A DNA stretch of 64,000 nucleotides from Bog-756 sp963727955 (lineage in GTDB: Bacteria; Actinomycetota; Acidimicrobiia; Acidimicrobiales; RAAP-2). This document shows, one piece after another, positions 8,107-17,269 of this stretch (positions are counted from its first letter, which is position 1; each line of letters begins with the position of its first letter). Under the pieces are notes generated by a model. It saw nothing but the letters and a program-made list of their open reading frames with translations. It was not told where the DNA came from and made no database searches. The position numbers were made by a program, and so were the translations under genes. Location: the NCBI GenBank assembly GCA_963727955.1, contig CAVSII010000009.1:144148-208147 (forward strand), read 5' to 3'.

Positions 8107-9444
8107 CTATCGAGCCTTTCTTTCCCGCTTGGTCTTCGACCGCGGGTGTTCCTTGGGGGCGCTGCCCGTGTCATTTGCGGCCTCTGACCCATTACCGTTC
8201 GAACCGTTGGTGCTGGGCCGCTTGTTGCCTGTCGGTGAAATCGGCGAACCAGTTCCTTTAGCCCCGTTGGCACCACCTTTAGCCCCGTTGGCACCACCTT
8301 TAGCCCCGTTGGCACCACCTTTAGCCCCGTTGGCACCACCTTTAGCCCCGTTGGCACCACCTTTAGCCCCGTTGGCACCAGAGGTCGGCGGTCGCCCGCT
8401 CCGCTGGGCCGGGGGACGCCCCGTTCCCGTTCCCGTAGTCGGGCTGGTCTTCGACCCGTTCGAGCCATTGGCTGACGGCGCCCCGTTTGCACCTGCTTTG
8501 GTCGGGCGGGCGGCGCCACCGGGCTTCGGTTTGGGCAGCGCCTTCTCGCTCCGATCGGCCGCGGGTCCCTTCTTGGGCCCAACCGCCCGACCGGCGGTTG
8601 GGGCCACAGGCGGACCGGCAACCAGGCCTTTTCGGAACAGGATTTCCTGGGTCAGGATCCGAATTCCACTGGAAACGATGAAATATACATTGAGAATTGC
8701 CGCCACATTTAGATAAATAAACCCGAAGATAAGTGGCATGTATTTCTGCATCATCGCCGCTTGCGGATTTGCTTGTTGAGCTCCCGGGTTCCGCGCGTTG
8801 AGGCGCGACATCTGCAAGTACTGGAGGCCCACGGCGGCGACTACCAGCAACAGGTAGGGGATGGCGATCCAAATGCTGTCGTGGTGAGACAGCAGCTTCT
8901 GGGCGAAGTTCATCCCGAAGGAGTTGAGCTGGCCGTGGGCTGCGATTATGTCCGTTCGCATCTTCGACGGATTAGGGATGTAGCGGGGGTCGGCTACCAC
9001 GTGAGCGGTGGCCACCTTCTTCCCGGTCAGGGTCACCGTGTGATACGTGTACGTCGTGACCGTGTTGGTCATGCCCCTAATAACGCTATAGAGAATGAAG
9101 AATGCGGGCATCTGCAACAACATGGGGAGGCACCCGGATGCGGGGTTTACATTGTGCTCTTTATAGAGCCGCATCATCTCTTCGTTCATTTGCGCTTTAT
9201 CAGCGCCCTTGTACTTCTGCTGCAACTTCTTCATCTCGGGGGCCAGCGCCTGCATGGCCGCCATGTTCTTGGTGCTCTTGACGGTGAGCGGGGTCAGCGC
9301 CGCCATAATCACGATGGTCAACAGGGCGACGTCGATCGGATAGTTGGGGATGACCGAATAGAAGAACGCCAATACCGCCCCGACGAAGTCCAGAAGGGGC
9401 TGGAAGAGCTTGCCGATCGGCGTGGTCAATGAGGCTGTCAACAT
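8107..9444 (-). CDS. yidC: Membrane protein insertase YidC/Oxa1 with repeat-rich C-terminal tail
   Basis: Inserts proteins into the cytoplasmic membrane. Hydrophobic segments lie at about 15-35, 110-130, 188-212 and 235-260. The hallmark region KNMAAMQALAPEMKKLQQKY and NPASGCLPMLLQMP are clear. After about residue 290 the tail is hydrophilic and contains tandem GAKGGAN heptads, then ends in a basic stretch (KTKRERKAR) likely to contact ribosomes. The ATG overlaps the yidD stop by 7 bp. Confidence 0.95.
   Translation of the reverse strand: MLTASLTTPIGKLFQPLLDFVGAVLAFFYSVIPNYPIDVALLTIVIMAALTPLTVKSTKNMAAMQALAPEMKKLQQKYKGADKAQMNEEMMRLYKEHNVNPASGCLPMLLQMPAFFILYSVIRGMTNTVTTYTYHTVTLTGKKVATAHVVADPRYIPNPSKMRTDIIAAHGQLNSFGMNFAQKLLSHHDSIWIAIPYLLLVVAAVGLQYLQMSRLNARNPGAQQANPQAAMMQKYMPLIFGFIYLNVAAILNVYFIVSSGIRILTQEILFRKGLVAGPPVAPTAGRAVGPKKGPAADRSEKALPKPKPGGAARPTKAGANGAPSANGSNGSKTSPTTGTGTGRPPAQRSGRPPTSGANGAKGGANGAKGGANGAKGGANGAKGGANGAKGGANGAKGTGSPISPTGNKRPSTNGSNGNGSEAANDTGSAPKEHPRSKTKRERKAR
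8257..8380. repeat. 21-bp tandem repeat inside yidC
   Basis: Five full copies and one 19-bp partial copy of a 21-bp unit (core TTTAGCCCCGTTGGCACCAC), identical to the base. On the minus strand each encodes seven residues, GAKGGAN, in the YidC tail. The exact identity implies recent expansion and likely copy-number variation. Confidence 0.95.
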
Positions 9445-9785
9445 GACGCCCTCCCCTCAGGTACGGGATCCACCCCGTGGTTCCCCCACGGATGGCACCG
9501 CGCCAACCGTTTGGCGGCGAGCCAGCCCCCGCGACAAGCCCCGAAACGCTCGATGGCCTCCTGGGCGTACGCCGAGCACGTCGGGAGGTACCGACAGCCG
9601 GTAGGTCGGCCCGACCGGGCCATTTGATAGGCCCGGATAAGGGCGAGGAGAACGCCGGCCAGAAGGCCCGGGTCTCCAGATCGCTCCCCGTAGTCGACCA
9701 CGGGCATGCCCGTGGTCGTCAATCCATCCGCCAACCGTGCCGGGGAGCTCTCTTCGTCGGTCAGTGTGGCCGGGACGGCGGTCAT
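9438..9785 (-). CDS. yidD: Membrane protein insertion efficiency factor YidD
   Basis: Small amphipathic membrane-associated protein that aids YidC. The family signature CRYLPTCSAYAQEAIERFG and the later RCHPWGNHGVDPVP are clear. The start is set at ATG 9785, where ATGA overlaps the rnpA stop; this gives 115 residues and avoids the unrelated N-terminal extension of the longer frame to 9896. Confidence 0.94.
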   Translation of the reverse strand: MTAVPATLTDEESSPARLADGLTTTGMPVVDYGERSGDPGLLAGVLLALIRAYQMARSGRPTGCRYLPTCSAYAQEAIERFGACRGGWLAAKRLARCHPWGNHGVDPVPEGRASC

Positions 9786-10198
9786 CGGCCCTGGTCGCGC
9801 TGAGAGGCGGCCTTCATGCCGGTTCGGCCCGACTGGCCGCGTGCGGCTTTCTCCACTGCCTGGCTCATCGCCACTTTCAGCTCCTCGAATCCCCATTCGC
9901 CCCCATCGGAGGAGGCACGGACGACATAGGCACCCGCAGGGAGGGATACGGCCTGCTCGGCTACGATGGCCCGCAGCCGCCGCCTCAGGCGATTGCGGTC
10001 AACGGCGCCTCCGACCTGGCGGCCTATAGCGTAGGCCACCTGCGGACGCACCGATGACGAACTGGCCAGGTAACTGACCGTCAGGGGGCCGGAGCGGCCC
10101 CGCGAGGCACCCCGTCGCACCGCTTCGAATGACCTTCGTGACCGCAACCGGTCTACGGAGGCCCGTCGACCGGAGGTCGGCGGGCAACCGACGGTCAC
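9782..10198 (-). CDS. rnpA: Ribonuclease P protein component
   Basis: Protein subunit of RNase P, which matures tRNA 5' ends. 138 residues with the basic signature VAYAIGRQVGGAVDRNRLRRRLR. The GTG at 10198 is chosen because GTGA overlaps the rpmH stop, the normal arrangement. The longer frame starting at 10333 merely runs antisense-free through rpmH in another phase. Confidence 0.94.
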   Translation of the reverse strand: MTVGCPPTSGRRASVDRLRSRRSFEAVRRGASRGRSGPLTVSYLASSSSVRPQVAYAIGRQVGGAVDRNRLRRRLRAIVAEQAVSLPAGAYVVRASSDGGEWGFEELKVAMSQAVEKAARGQSGRTGMKAASQRDQGR

Positions 10199-10329
10199 AC
10201 CGACAGCCGCTGGCGCCCCTTTGCCCGACGCGACCGGATCACCGCCCGGCCGGCCTTGGTTGACATCCGCTTGCGGAATCCATGGGTTTTGGCCCGTTTG
10301 CGCACGTTGGGTTGATAGGTACGTTTCAT
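10195..10329 (-). CDS. rpmH: 50S ribosomal protein L34
   Basis: 44 residues beginning MKRTYQPNVRKRAKTHGFRK and ending GRQRLSV: an unmistakable L34 with the invariant RTYQPN start and RM-S-T-KAGR centre. It is the first gene of the leftward rpmH-rnpA-yidD-yidC-jag operon, divergent from dnaA. Confidence 0.98.
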   Translation of the reverse strand: MKRTYQPNVRKRAKTHGFRKRMSTKAGRAVIRSRRAKGRQRLSV

Positions 10330-10687
10330 TCATCCACTTTCTTCCTCGTCCTGAGCCGTGGATTCTGGTGTCGCCGGTTCGGCAAAGACCCGGTCACAGA
10401 GATCAAGGCATTCCGCTACATGGTAGAGCCATTCCTGGTCCGGCTCTAGTCGACAGCCAAGAGGCACGGGCCTTGGGCACGGTGTACCGTTCCGAGCACA
10501 GCGAGTGGACCAATTGGGAACGGAACGTCGGGCCCGAACCACCACGAGCCCCGACAAATCAGTACAGGGTGACCAACCGCTTAGCGCCTGACCCGGCTCA
10601 TCCGGCGGGTGGGACCGCGGACGGCGATGATCCACAGCTGTGGACAGCCCTGTGGACCAAACCGGTTGTGCAAGGGCGGAGGCCCAC
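10330..10687. promoter_or_regulatory. Divergent rpmH-dnaA control region with three DnaA boxes
   Basis: A 358-bp gap that must hold both promoters. Near dnaA are three DnaA-box-like sites: TGATCCACA at 10628-10636, the complement of TGTGGACAG at 10639-10647 and of TGTGGACCA at 10651-10659. The first two form the perfect palindrome TCCACAGCTGTGGA. This fits DnaA autoregulation. No small gene is supported here. Confidence 0.7.
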
Positions 10688-12118
10688 GTGAAGGACACCG
10701 ACGAGTTGTGGAAATCGTGCTCGGAGGCGCTGCGGGAGCAGGTCTCTGATGCCAGTTGGCAGGCCTATCTGTCTGGAATTACACCGTTGTCCATCAAAGA
10801 CGATCAAATCGTACTGGGTGTTCCCAACACCCTGATCAGGGACCGGGTCGAGTCCCGATTCCTCGGCCTGATCCAGGCCACGGTGACCGGAACCGTCGGT
10901 CGAAACCTGGTCGTCCAGCTCGAAGTGGTCCCCCCGGTCTATGAACAGAGGGATGAGGCCCTGGCCCACGTAGACACCGATCTCCCCGGTGGAGGGTCCC
11001 GATCAGCGGCTAACGCAGTGTCCGCCTCTCCTGCCTGGGGCGACACGCCCAGCCGGCCCACCGGTACCAGTCACGCCAGTCGGATCGAGTCGCCGGTGCT
11101 CGATCCCCGCTACACCTTCGACGCCTTCGTCATCGCCTCGTCCAATCGTTTCGCCCATGCCGCCGCCCAATCGGTGGCCGAATCCCCTGCCCGGTCGTAC
11201 AACCCCCTGTTCATCTACGGGGAGGCCGGTTTGGGCAAGACCCATCTCCTCCATGCCATCGGGAACTATGTCCTCGAAAATTTCCCCAGGCGCCACGTCC
11301 GCTACGTCACCACCGAGACCTATATGAACGAGTTCGTGGACGCCATTCGTACCAACACCACGACGGCCTTCAAGCGCCGCTATCGCGAGTGCGACGTCCT
11401 GCTCATTGACGACGTTCAGTTCATGGAACGTAAAGAGTCCCTGCAAGAGGAATTCTTCCACACTTTCAACTCGCTCTATGGTGCTTCGAAGCAGATCGTT
11501 CTCACCTCCGACCGCCCACCCAAATCGATCGCCACGCTCGAGGACCGGCTGCGCAGCCGCTTCATGTCCGGGCTCATTACCGAGGTCCAGCCTCCGGAAC
11601 TCGAGACCCGCCTGGCCATCCTCCAGACCAAGGCTGAGCACGAGCATGTCGATGTCCCGGACGAGGTGCTCGAGTTCATCGCCACCCACGTAAAAGACAA
11701 CATCCGGGAACTCGAAGGGGCGCTCATTCGGGTCACCGCCTTCGCCAGCCTCAATCGCCAACCGATGAGTCGCGAACTGGCCGAGGTTGTCCTGTCCGAC
11801 ATCGTGTCTGCCGACCAACCACGACGGATCACCCCCCAGGTCATCCTGGACGCCACTTCGGAGACCTTCGGGTTCTCGGTGGAAGAGCTCTGCGGCCCCA
11901 ACCGCCGCCGTCCGCTGGTCACTGCCCGCCAGGTCAGCATGTACGTCTTCCGCGAGCTCACCGATTTCAGCTATCCGGCCATCGGACGGGAATTCGGAGG
12001 TCGGGACCACTCGACGGTCATGCACGCCGTGGAGAAGATCGCCGGCCTGATGAAAGAACGCCACCAAATCTACAACCAGGTAACCGACCTCCTCGTCCGC
12101 ATCAAAAGCGGCTCATGA
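10688..12118 (+). CDS. dnaA: Chromosomal replication initiator protein DnaA
   Basis: AAA+ initiator that binds DnaA boxes and melts oriC. Start set at GTG 10688 with GGAGG 5 bp upstream, giving 476 residues; the in-frame GTG at 10640 lies within a DnaA box. Domain I is residues 1-85, a Ser/Thr/Pro-rich linker about 95-135, Walker A GEAGLGKTH (178-186), Walker B LLIDDVQF, and the C-terminal DNA-binding helix with the signature GRDHSTVMHAVEKI. Confidence 0.98.
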   Translation: MKDTDELWKSCSEALREQVSDASWQAYLSGITPLSIKDDQIVLGVPNTLIRDRVESRFLGLIQATVTGTVGRNLVVQLEVVPPVYEQRDEALAHVDTDLPGGGSRSAANAVSASPAWGDTPSRPTGTSHASRIESPVLDPRYTFDAFVIASSNRFAHAAAQSVAESPARSYNPLFIYGEAGLGKTHLLHAIGNYVLENFPRRHVRYVTTETYMNEFVDAIRTNTTTAFKRRYRECDVLLIDDVQFMERKESLQEEFFHTFNSLYGASKQIVLTSDRPPKSIATLEDRLRSRFMSGLITEVQPPELETRLAILQTKAEHEHVDVPDEVLEFIATHVKDNIRELEGALIRVTAFASLNRQPMSRELAEVVLSDIVSADQPRRITPQVILDATSETFGFSVEELCGPNRRRPLVTARQVSMYVFRELTDFSYPAIGREFGGRDHSTVMHAVEKIAGLMKERHQIYNQVTDLLVRIKSGS

Positions 12119-12446
12119 CCAGCCTTTACGTTCTGTCGGGCTTCGGCCGCACGCCAACCAATCCCTGGTCAGGCCGGTTTCCTTTCCGGGCTATCCGGAG
12201 GTTGTGCACTATCTGTGGAAATCGCCGGTTCTGCCTGGGGTAATTCTGTGAATCTGGATGAACTTGTCCATAACCGGACACCCAAAGATCATCGGGCACA
12301 CGGCGGAGCCGGTTTCGGGGGATCAACCGGGGGATGACCAAACACCCTGTCGTCAGCGACGATGGCAGTTCATCCACAATCCACAGGGATTACTACCATC
12401 ACTAGTTAATTAAGTATCTAAAACAAAGACAAGAAAGGACTCTCTT
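12119..12446. other. oriC: Origin of replication oriC (dnaA-dnaN intergenic)
   Basis: 328 bp between dnaA and dnaN. DnaA-box-like sites include the complement of TGTGGAAAT (12214-12222), TTGTCCATA (12264-12272), and overlapping TCATCCACA (12370-12378) and CAATCCACA (12377-12385). These are followed at once by GGG (12386-12388) and then an AT-rich stretch (12389-12435), by far the most AT-rich tract of the core region, which is a good unwinding element. None of the boxes is a perfect consensus, typical of actinobacterial origins. Confidence 0.85.
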
Positions 12447-13598
12447 GTGAAGTTTCGATGCGAGCGCGACTCGTTGGTCGATGTTCTGACCACTGCGGGC
12501 CGTGCGGTGAGCTCACGCACATCGACTTCGATGGCTCTTGGGGGAGTCCGCCTCGAATCGACAGGCAACCACCTGGGCGTTGTAGGCACCGACCTGGATC
12601 TCACTGTCCATGCTTCGACCGAAGCCATCGGGATCACCGACGGCGTCTGCGTGGCGCCAGCCAAACTGTTGGCCGACATCACCCGTTCGCTCGAGCCGGG
12701 CGCGGTCACCATCGAATCAGAGGGGAACACGATCGAGATCGGTGCAGCACGCTCCCGTTTCAGCTTGCGAACGTTTCCGGTCGATGATTTTCCTTCACTT
12801 CCCGATCCGCCCCAGGCGGCCACCTTCCTACCGGCCGCCAGTCTGGCCAGTGCCCTGCGGCAGGTCGTGCGGGCTGCGTCCAACGACGATGCTCGACCGC
12901 TGCTCACCGGGGTGCTGATTGCGGCAGAAGGGAGCGGGATCCGACTGGTGGCTACCGATTCCTACCGGCTGGCCATGAGGGACATCGAGGGGAGTGACGC
13001 GCTGGGAGCGGGATCACAGATCCTGGTACCGGCCCGGGCGTTGGCTGAACTCCAGAAACTGTCGGCTTTGGGTATCGCCTCCAAGGAGGACGGGGTGACC
13101 AAGAACGGCGACGCCGCCACCCCAGGACCGTCGGTCGGCCTGTCCATCTCGGATCACGAGGTGACATTCATCGCCGGCGATGTGAAGGTTTCGACCCGCC
13201 TTCTCGATGGCACCTATCCCGACTATCGCCAGCTCATCCCCGATCAGTATCCGAACCGGCTCCATGTGGGCAAGGATTCCCTGTTGGACGCCCTACGGAG
13301 GGTGCGGTTGCTGGTTCGTGACAACACGACCCCCGTTCGGCTGTCCATGCGGGGCGGAGGGGTAGACCTCACCGTGGTGTCGCAAGAGGTCGGAGATGCC
13401 AGCGAGACGGTGGACGCCGATTTTGACGGGACGGACCTGACGATCGCCTTCAACCCGACCTATCTCATCGACGGGGTCGAGGCTGTGTCCGGCGACGAGG
13501 TGATACTGCAGACCGTCGATGCCACCAAGCCGGCGACAGTGCAGGCTGCCGAGGAAGGCAACTTCCGTTACCTGTTGATGCCCGTGAGGGTGTCGTAG
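12447..13598 (+). CDS. dnaN: DNA polymerase III sliding clamp (beta subunit)
   Basis: Ring-forming processivity factor, 383 residues, three clamp domains. GTG start with AAAGGA 7 bp upstream; begins MKFRCERDSLVDVLTTAGRAV. The conserved middle motif PLLTGVLI and the C-terminal NFRYLLMPVRVS are present. It directly follows oriC and leads the dnaN-recF-dciA-gyrB-gyrA series. Confidence 0.97.
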   Translation: MKFRCERDSLVDVLTTAGRAVSSRTSTSMALGGVRLESTGNHLGVVGTDLDLTVHASTEAIGITDGVCVAPAKLLADITRSLEPGAVTIESEGNTIEIGAARSRFSLRTFPVDDFPSLPDPPQAATFLPAASLASALRQVVRAASNDDARPLLTGVLIAAEGSGIRLVATDSYRLAMRDIEGSDALGAGSQILVPARALAELQKLSALGIASKEDGVTKNGDAATPGPSVGLSISDHEVTFIAGDVKVSTRLLDGTYPDYRQLIPDQYPNRLHVGKDSLLDALRRVRLLVRDNTTPVRLSMRGGGVDLTVVSQEVGDASETVDADFDGTDLTIAFNPTYLIDGVEAVSGDEVILQTVDATKPATVQAAEEGNFRYLLMPVRVS

Positions 13599-13626
13599 TC
13601 GACCGAACAGCCCCACTCGCCGCGTC

Positions 13627-14733
13627 GTGCACCTTGTCTCTTTGGTCATCTCCGATTTCCGCAACATCGAGACGGCCACCATTGAGCCCGACCCCGAAGG
13701 GACCACCGTCATCACCGGTCTCAACGGGAGCGGGAAGACCAGCCTGCTCGAGGCCACCGCTTACCTCTCCTCGCTCCAGTCCTTCCGCGGATCGCCCAAG
13801 GAGGCGATGGTGAGGCGTGGTGCCACCGAGTCCATCTTGCGCGCCCAGACAGTGGTGGAAGGGCGCTCGATGACAATCGAAGCCGAGCTGTCGGTGGCAG
13901 GCCGTTCCCGGACCTTGGTCAACCGACAGACGGTGCGCCGGCGCGACGGGCTTCACCAGGCTCTACGCACAACGGTGTTCTCGCCCGAAGATATCGGCAT
14001 GGTCCGCTTCGGACCGGGGGAGAGGCGGCGGTTCCTGGACGAGACACTGTCGGTGGTCGATCCCCGCGCCGCCCGAACGGCCGGTGATGTCGACCGAATC
14101 CTCCGTCAGCGGGCCGCTCTCTTGCGCACCAGCGGGAGGAGGCTCGACCCGGAGGCGGCCCGGACGCTCGACGTCTGGGACATGCGGCTCGACGAGGCCG
14201 GCACCGCCCTGGTTGAGGCCCGCGAGGGGCTGGTGGCCGATCTGGCCCCCCGTACCGAGGCTCATTACGTCCGTTTGGCAGGGGCCCCGAGCACCGTGAA
14301 CCTCGACTACCACCGTTCGTGGGAGGGGCGCCTCATAGATGCCTTGGCCGCCAACCGCACCCGCGACCTCGACCGTGGTGTCTCCCACCTCGGACCCCAC
14401 CGCGACGAGCTGGAGATCACCCTGGAGGGGCTACCCAGCCGCACCCATTCCTCCCAGGGGGAGCAACGCTCGGTGGCCCTGGCCCTCCGCCTGGCCGCTC
14501 ACGAGCTGGCCACCGAGCGTTTGGGCTCGGCCCCGGTGCTCCTCCTCGACGACGTCTTCTCCGAGCTCGACCCCCACCGCTCCCAGGCTCTGTTGGCCAG
14601 CCTTCCCCCCGGGCAGACCCTCCTGACCACCGCCCTGCCCCCGCCCGACGGCGTGACGGCGGCCAAGGTGTACACCATGGTGGCCAAGGGCTTGCCCACC
14701 CTGACGCCGACCCCGGCCGACAGCCCCGTCTGA
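13627..14733 (+). CDS. recF: DNA replication and repair protein RecF
   Basis: SMC-like ATPase for loading RecA at gaps. Walker A GLNGSGKTSLLEA near residue 37, the ABC-type signature SSQGEQRSVALALRLA and Walker B VLLLDDVFSELDP are all present in 368 residues. GTG start. The stop TGATG overlaps the start of the next gene. Confidence 0.96.
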   Translation: MHLVSLVISDFRNIETATIEPDPEGTTVITGLNGSGKTSLLEATAYLSSLQSFRGSPKEAMVRRGATESILRAQTVVEGRSMTIEAELSVAGRSRTLVNRQTVRRRDGLHQALRTTVFSPEDIGMVRFGPGERRRFLDETLSVVDPRAARTAGDVDRILRQRAALLRTSGRRLDPEAARTLDVWDMRLDEAGTALVEAREGLVADLAPRTEAHYVRLAGAPSTVNLDYHRSWEGRLIDALAANRTRDLDRGVSHLGPHRDELEITLEGLPSRTHSSQGEQRSVALALRLAAHELATERLGSAPVLLLDDVFSELDPHRSQALLASLPPGQTLLTTALPPPDGVTAAKVYTMVAKGLPTLTPTPADSPV

Positions 14734-15050
14734 TGGCCGCCGATGGCTACGAACGAAACGGGGGACCGCGATCCCTCGAGAACTCGCTCAACGCCGTCGC
14801 CAGCAAGCTCGGTATCCACGATTCCCGCGGCATCGGGCACCTTTTCGCCGACTGGCCGACTATCGTCGGCCCGGCCATGGCGGAGCACGTCCGGCCGATC
14901 CGGATAGACGCCAATTGCCTGGTGGTGAGCGTGGATCACCCGGCATGGGCCACACAGGTGAGACGGCTGGGGGACGATCTGTTGAACAAAGTGGCCGACA
15001 GGACGGGCCTCACCAGACCCGAGCGCCTCGAGGTCCGGATTCGTCGCTGA
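14733..15050 (+). CDS. dciA: DciA-type DUF721 protein (replicative helicase-associated)
   Basis: 105 residues beginning MAADGYERNGGPRSLENSLN. The DUF721 core LFADWPTIVGPAMAEHVRPI and LVVSVDHPAWATQVRRL is clear. DUF721/DciA proteins interact with the DnaB helicase in bacteria lacking DnaC/DnaI loaders. Its start overlaps the recF stop (TGATG), as in other actinobacteria where this gene lies between recF and gyrB. Confidence 0.9.
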   Translation: MAADGYERNGGPRSLENSLNAVASKLGIHDSRGIGHLFADWPTIVGPAMAEHVRPIRIDANCLVVSVDHPAWATQVRRLGDDLLNKVADRTGLTRPERLEVRIRR

Positions 15051-15222
15051 AAAGACCTCCGATTTACCTGACCATCGGTCTTGTGAGTCGCACCCGGCGG
15101 CTACAATGGAGCATTGGAATCGGGGGAACGGCCGTCGTCTGCAGATTGAGCGAAGGCCACTCTGGGACTACCTCGTTACGCCGGTTCCCGTTCGGTTAAA
15201 CGATGTTGGAAAGGGCGCGCCT

Positions 15223-17169
15223 GTGGCGCTGAAAAAAGAGGACGACGGCGGCGAGGTACCCACGTACGGTGCGGAGAACATCACTGTTCTCGAAGGCCTC
15301 GACCCGGTGCGGAAGCGTCCCGGGATGTATATCGGATCAACGGGCCCGACCGGGCTGCACCATCTGGTCTGGGAGGTGGTGGACAACGCAGTAGACGAGG
15401 CCATGGCTGGCTACTGCACGCAGATCGACGTCACGCTGCTGGCCGACGGCGGAGTCAAGGTGGCGGACAACGGCCGGGGGATTCCCACCGGTCCCATGGC
15501 CCGCCAAAAGGGTCGTTCGGCGGCCGAAGTGGTCCTGACCACCCTCCACGCCGGTGGGAAGTTCGGAGAGGGGGGCGGCTACAAGGTCTCCGGGGGCCTC
15601 CACGGTGTCGGGATTTCGGTGGTCAACGCCCTCTCCGTCCGGCTCCTTTTGGAGATCGACAGCGGCGGCGACCACCACGAGATCGAATTCACCAACGGCG
15701 GCAAGCCGACGGGGAAGCTCACGGTGACCGGCAAGGCACCGCGTGGCCGGACCGGAACCACCGTGACCTTCTGGCCGGACCCGTCCATCTTCGAGGAAGT
15801 CGAGTTCCGGGCCCAGACCGTCGTGGAACGCCTTCAGGTGATGGCCTTTCTGAACAAAGGCCTCGAGATCCGCTTCCGCGACGAGCGGCCGGACGCCAAA
15901 CCACCGCAGGTATTCCGCTACAAGGACGGGATCGTCGATTACGTACGCCACCTCAACGCCTCCAAGGAGGCGCTGTTCCGCAAGGTCAGCTCCCTGGAGC
16001 AGCGACAGGAAACCATGGAGGTGGAAATTGCCCTGCAGTGGAACACCGGCTTCTACGAGAGCATCCACTCGTTCGCCAATGGCATCTCGACCATCGATGG
16101 CGGCATGCACGAGGAAGGGTTCCGCAAGGCACTGACCAACGTGGTGAATAAGTACGCCCGGGCCAAGGGGGCGCTGAAGGAGAAGGACAAGAACATGGAG
16201 GGGGAGGACATCCGGGAGGGCCTCACCGCCATCATCTCGGTCCGCCTCCAGGACCCTCAGTTCGAAGGACAGACCAAGGCCAAGCTCGGGAATGTCCCGG
16301 TCCGGTCCCTGGTCGAGCGGGCCACCAACGAGAAGCTGGCCGACTGGTTCGAGGAGAACCCGCGTGAGGCCAACCAGATCGTCCAGAAGGGGCTGCTGGC
16401 CCAACGGGCGCGACTGGCCGCCCGCTCGGCTCGGGACCTGACTCGACGGAAATCAGCCTTGGACGGCGCCGGCCTACCGGGCAAACTGGTCGACTGCTCC
16501 TCACGGGACCCACGGGTGAGCGAATTGTTCATCGTCGAGGGGAACTCGGCGGGAGGCTCGGCCAAGGATGCCCGGAACCCCCAAACCCAGGCCATCCTGC
16601 CCATCCGGGGGAAGATCCTCAACGTCGAGCGGGCCCGTATCGACAAGATGCTCAAGAACACCGAGATCCAAGCGCTCATTTCGGCCATTGGGGCCGGCCT
16701 GGCCGACGATTTCGACGTGGGCAAGATCCGGTACCACAAGATCATCATCCTGGCTGATGCCGATGTCGACGGGTCCCACATCCGTACCCTGCTTCTGACC
16801 TTCTTCTTCCGGCAGATGAAGCTCCTGGTCGAGGGCGGCTTCGTATACGTGGCCCAACCGCCGCTCTATTCGACCGAAGTGGGGAAGGAGAAGGTGTACC
16901 TCAAGGATGACGCAGCGCAGGCGGTTTTCCTCCAGGAGCACCCCAACCATGCCAAGGAGTTCCAGCGCCTGAAGGGTCTGGGGGAAATGGACTACGCCGA
17001 GCTGCGTGACACGACCATGGATCCGGGACGCCGCTCGTTGTTGCAGATCGCCGTCGAACAAGCAGCCATTGCCGACGAGGTCTGCTCGGTGTTGATGGGG
17101 GAGGACGTCGACCTCCGGCGTCAGTTCATCCAGACCAATGCCAAGGACGTGCGTTTCCTCGACATCTGA
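15223..17169 (+). CDS. gyrB: DNA gyrase subunit B
   Basis: ATPase subunit of type II topoisomerase that introduces negative supercoils. GHKL ATPase with VVDNAVDEAMAG and GGLHGVGISVVNALS, Toprim motif EGNSAGGSA (about residue 438) and DADVDGSHI (about 511). Start at GTG 15223 with GGAAAGG 8 bp before it gives 648 residues; the frame is open back to 15106 but the extra 39 residues do not look like GyrB. Confidence 0.97.
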   Translation: MALKKEDDGGEVPTYGAENITVLEGLDPVRKRPGMYIGSTGPTGLHHLVWEVVDNAVDEAMAGYCTQIDVTLLADGGVKVADNGRGIPTGPMARQKGRSAAEVVLTTLHAGGKFGEGGGYKVSGGLHGVGISVVNALSVRLLLEIDSGGDHHEIEFTNGGKPTGKLTVTGKAPRGRTGTTVTFWPDPSIFEEVEFRAQTVVERLQVMAFLNKGLEIRFRDERPDAKPPQVFRYKDGIVDYVRHLNASKEALFRKVSSLEQRQETMEVEIALQWNTGFYESIHSFANGISTIDGGMHEEGFRKALTNVVNKYARAKGALKEKDKNMEGEDIREGLTAIISVRLQDPQFEGQTKAKLGNVPVRSLVERATNEKLADWFEENPREANQIVQKGLLAQRARLAARSARDLTRRKSALDGAGLPGKLVDCSSRDPRVSELFIVEGNSAGGSAKDARNPQTQAILPIRGKILNVERARIDKMLKNTEIQALISAIGAGLADDFDVGKIRYHKIIILADADVDGSHIRTLLLTFFFRQMKLLVEGGFVYVAQPPLYSTEVGKEKVYLKDDAAQAVFLQEHPNHAKEFQRLKGLGEMDYAELRDTTMDPGRRSLLQIAVEQAAIADEVCSVLMGEDVDLRRQFIQTNAKDVRFLDI

Positions 17170-17269
17170 GGACGGGGACCACCGATCGCCGGCGGAAGGT
17201 GGGCGGTCGTGCCCCGGTGTCGTAGCCGAGAGAACAAGACAGGGCCAGCGAGCAAGACAGGGATAGTGA

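Noticed and set aside
8257..8380. CRISPR-like array
   Set aside because: Units are contiguous 21-bp copies without spacers and lie in frame within yidC.
8990..9010. CACGTG hit inside yidC as another parS
   Set aside because: Flanks do not match the parS arms; single CACGTG hexamers also occur at 10685, 18443, 34365 and 40725 by chance.
15337..16404. 355-codon minus-strand frame opposite gyrB
   Set aside because: High-GC shadow frame; gyrB is unambiguous on the plus strand.
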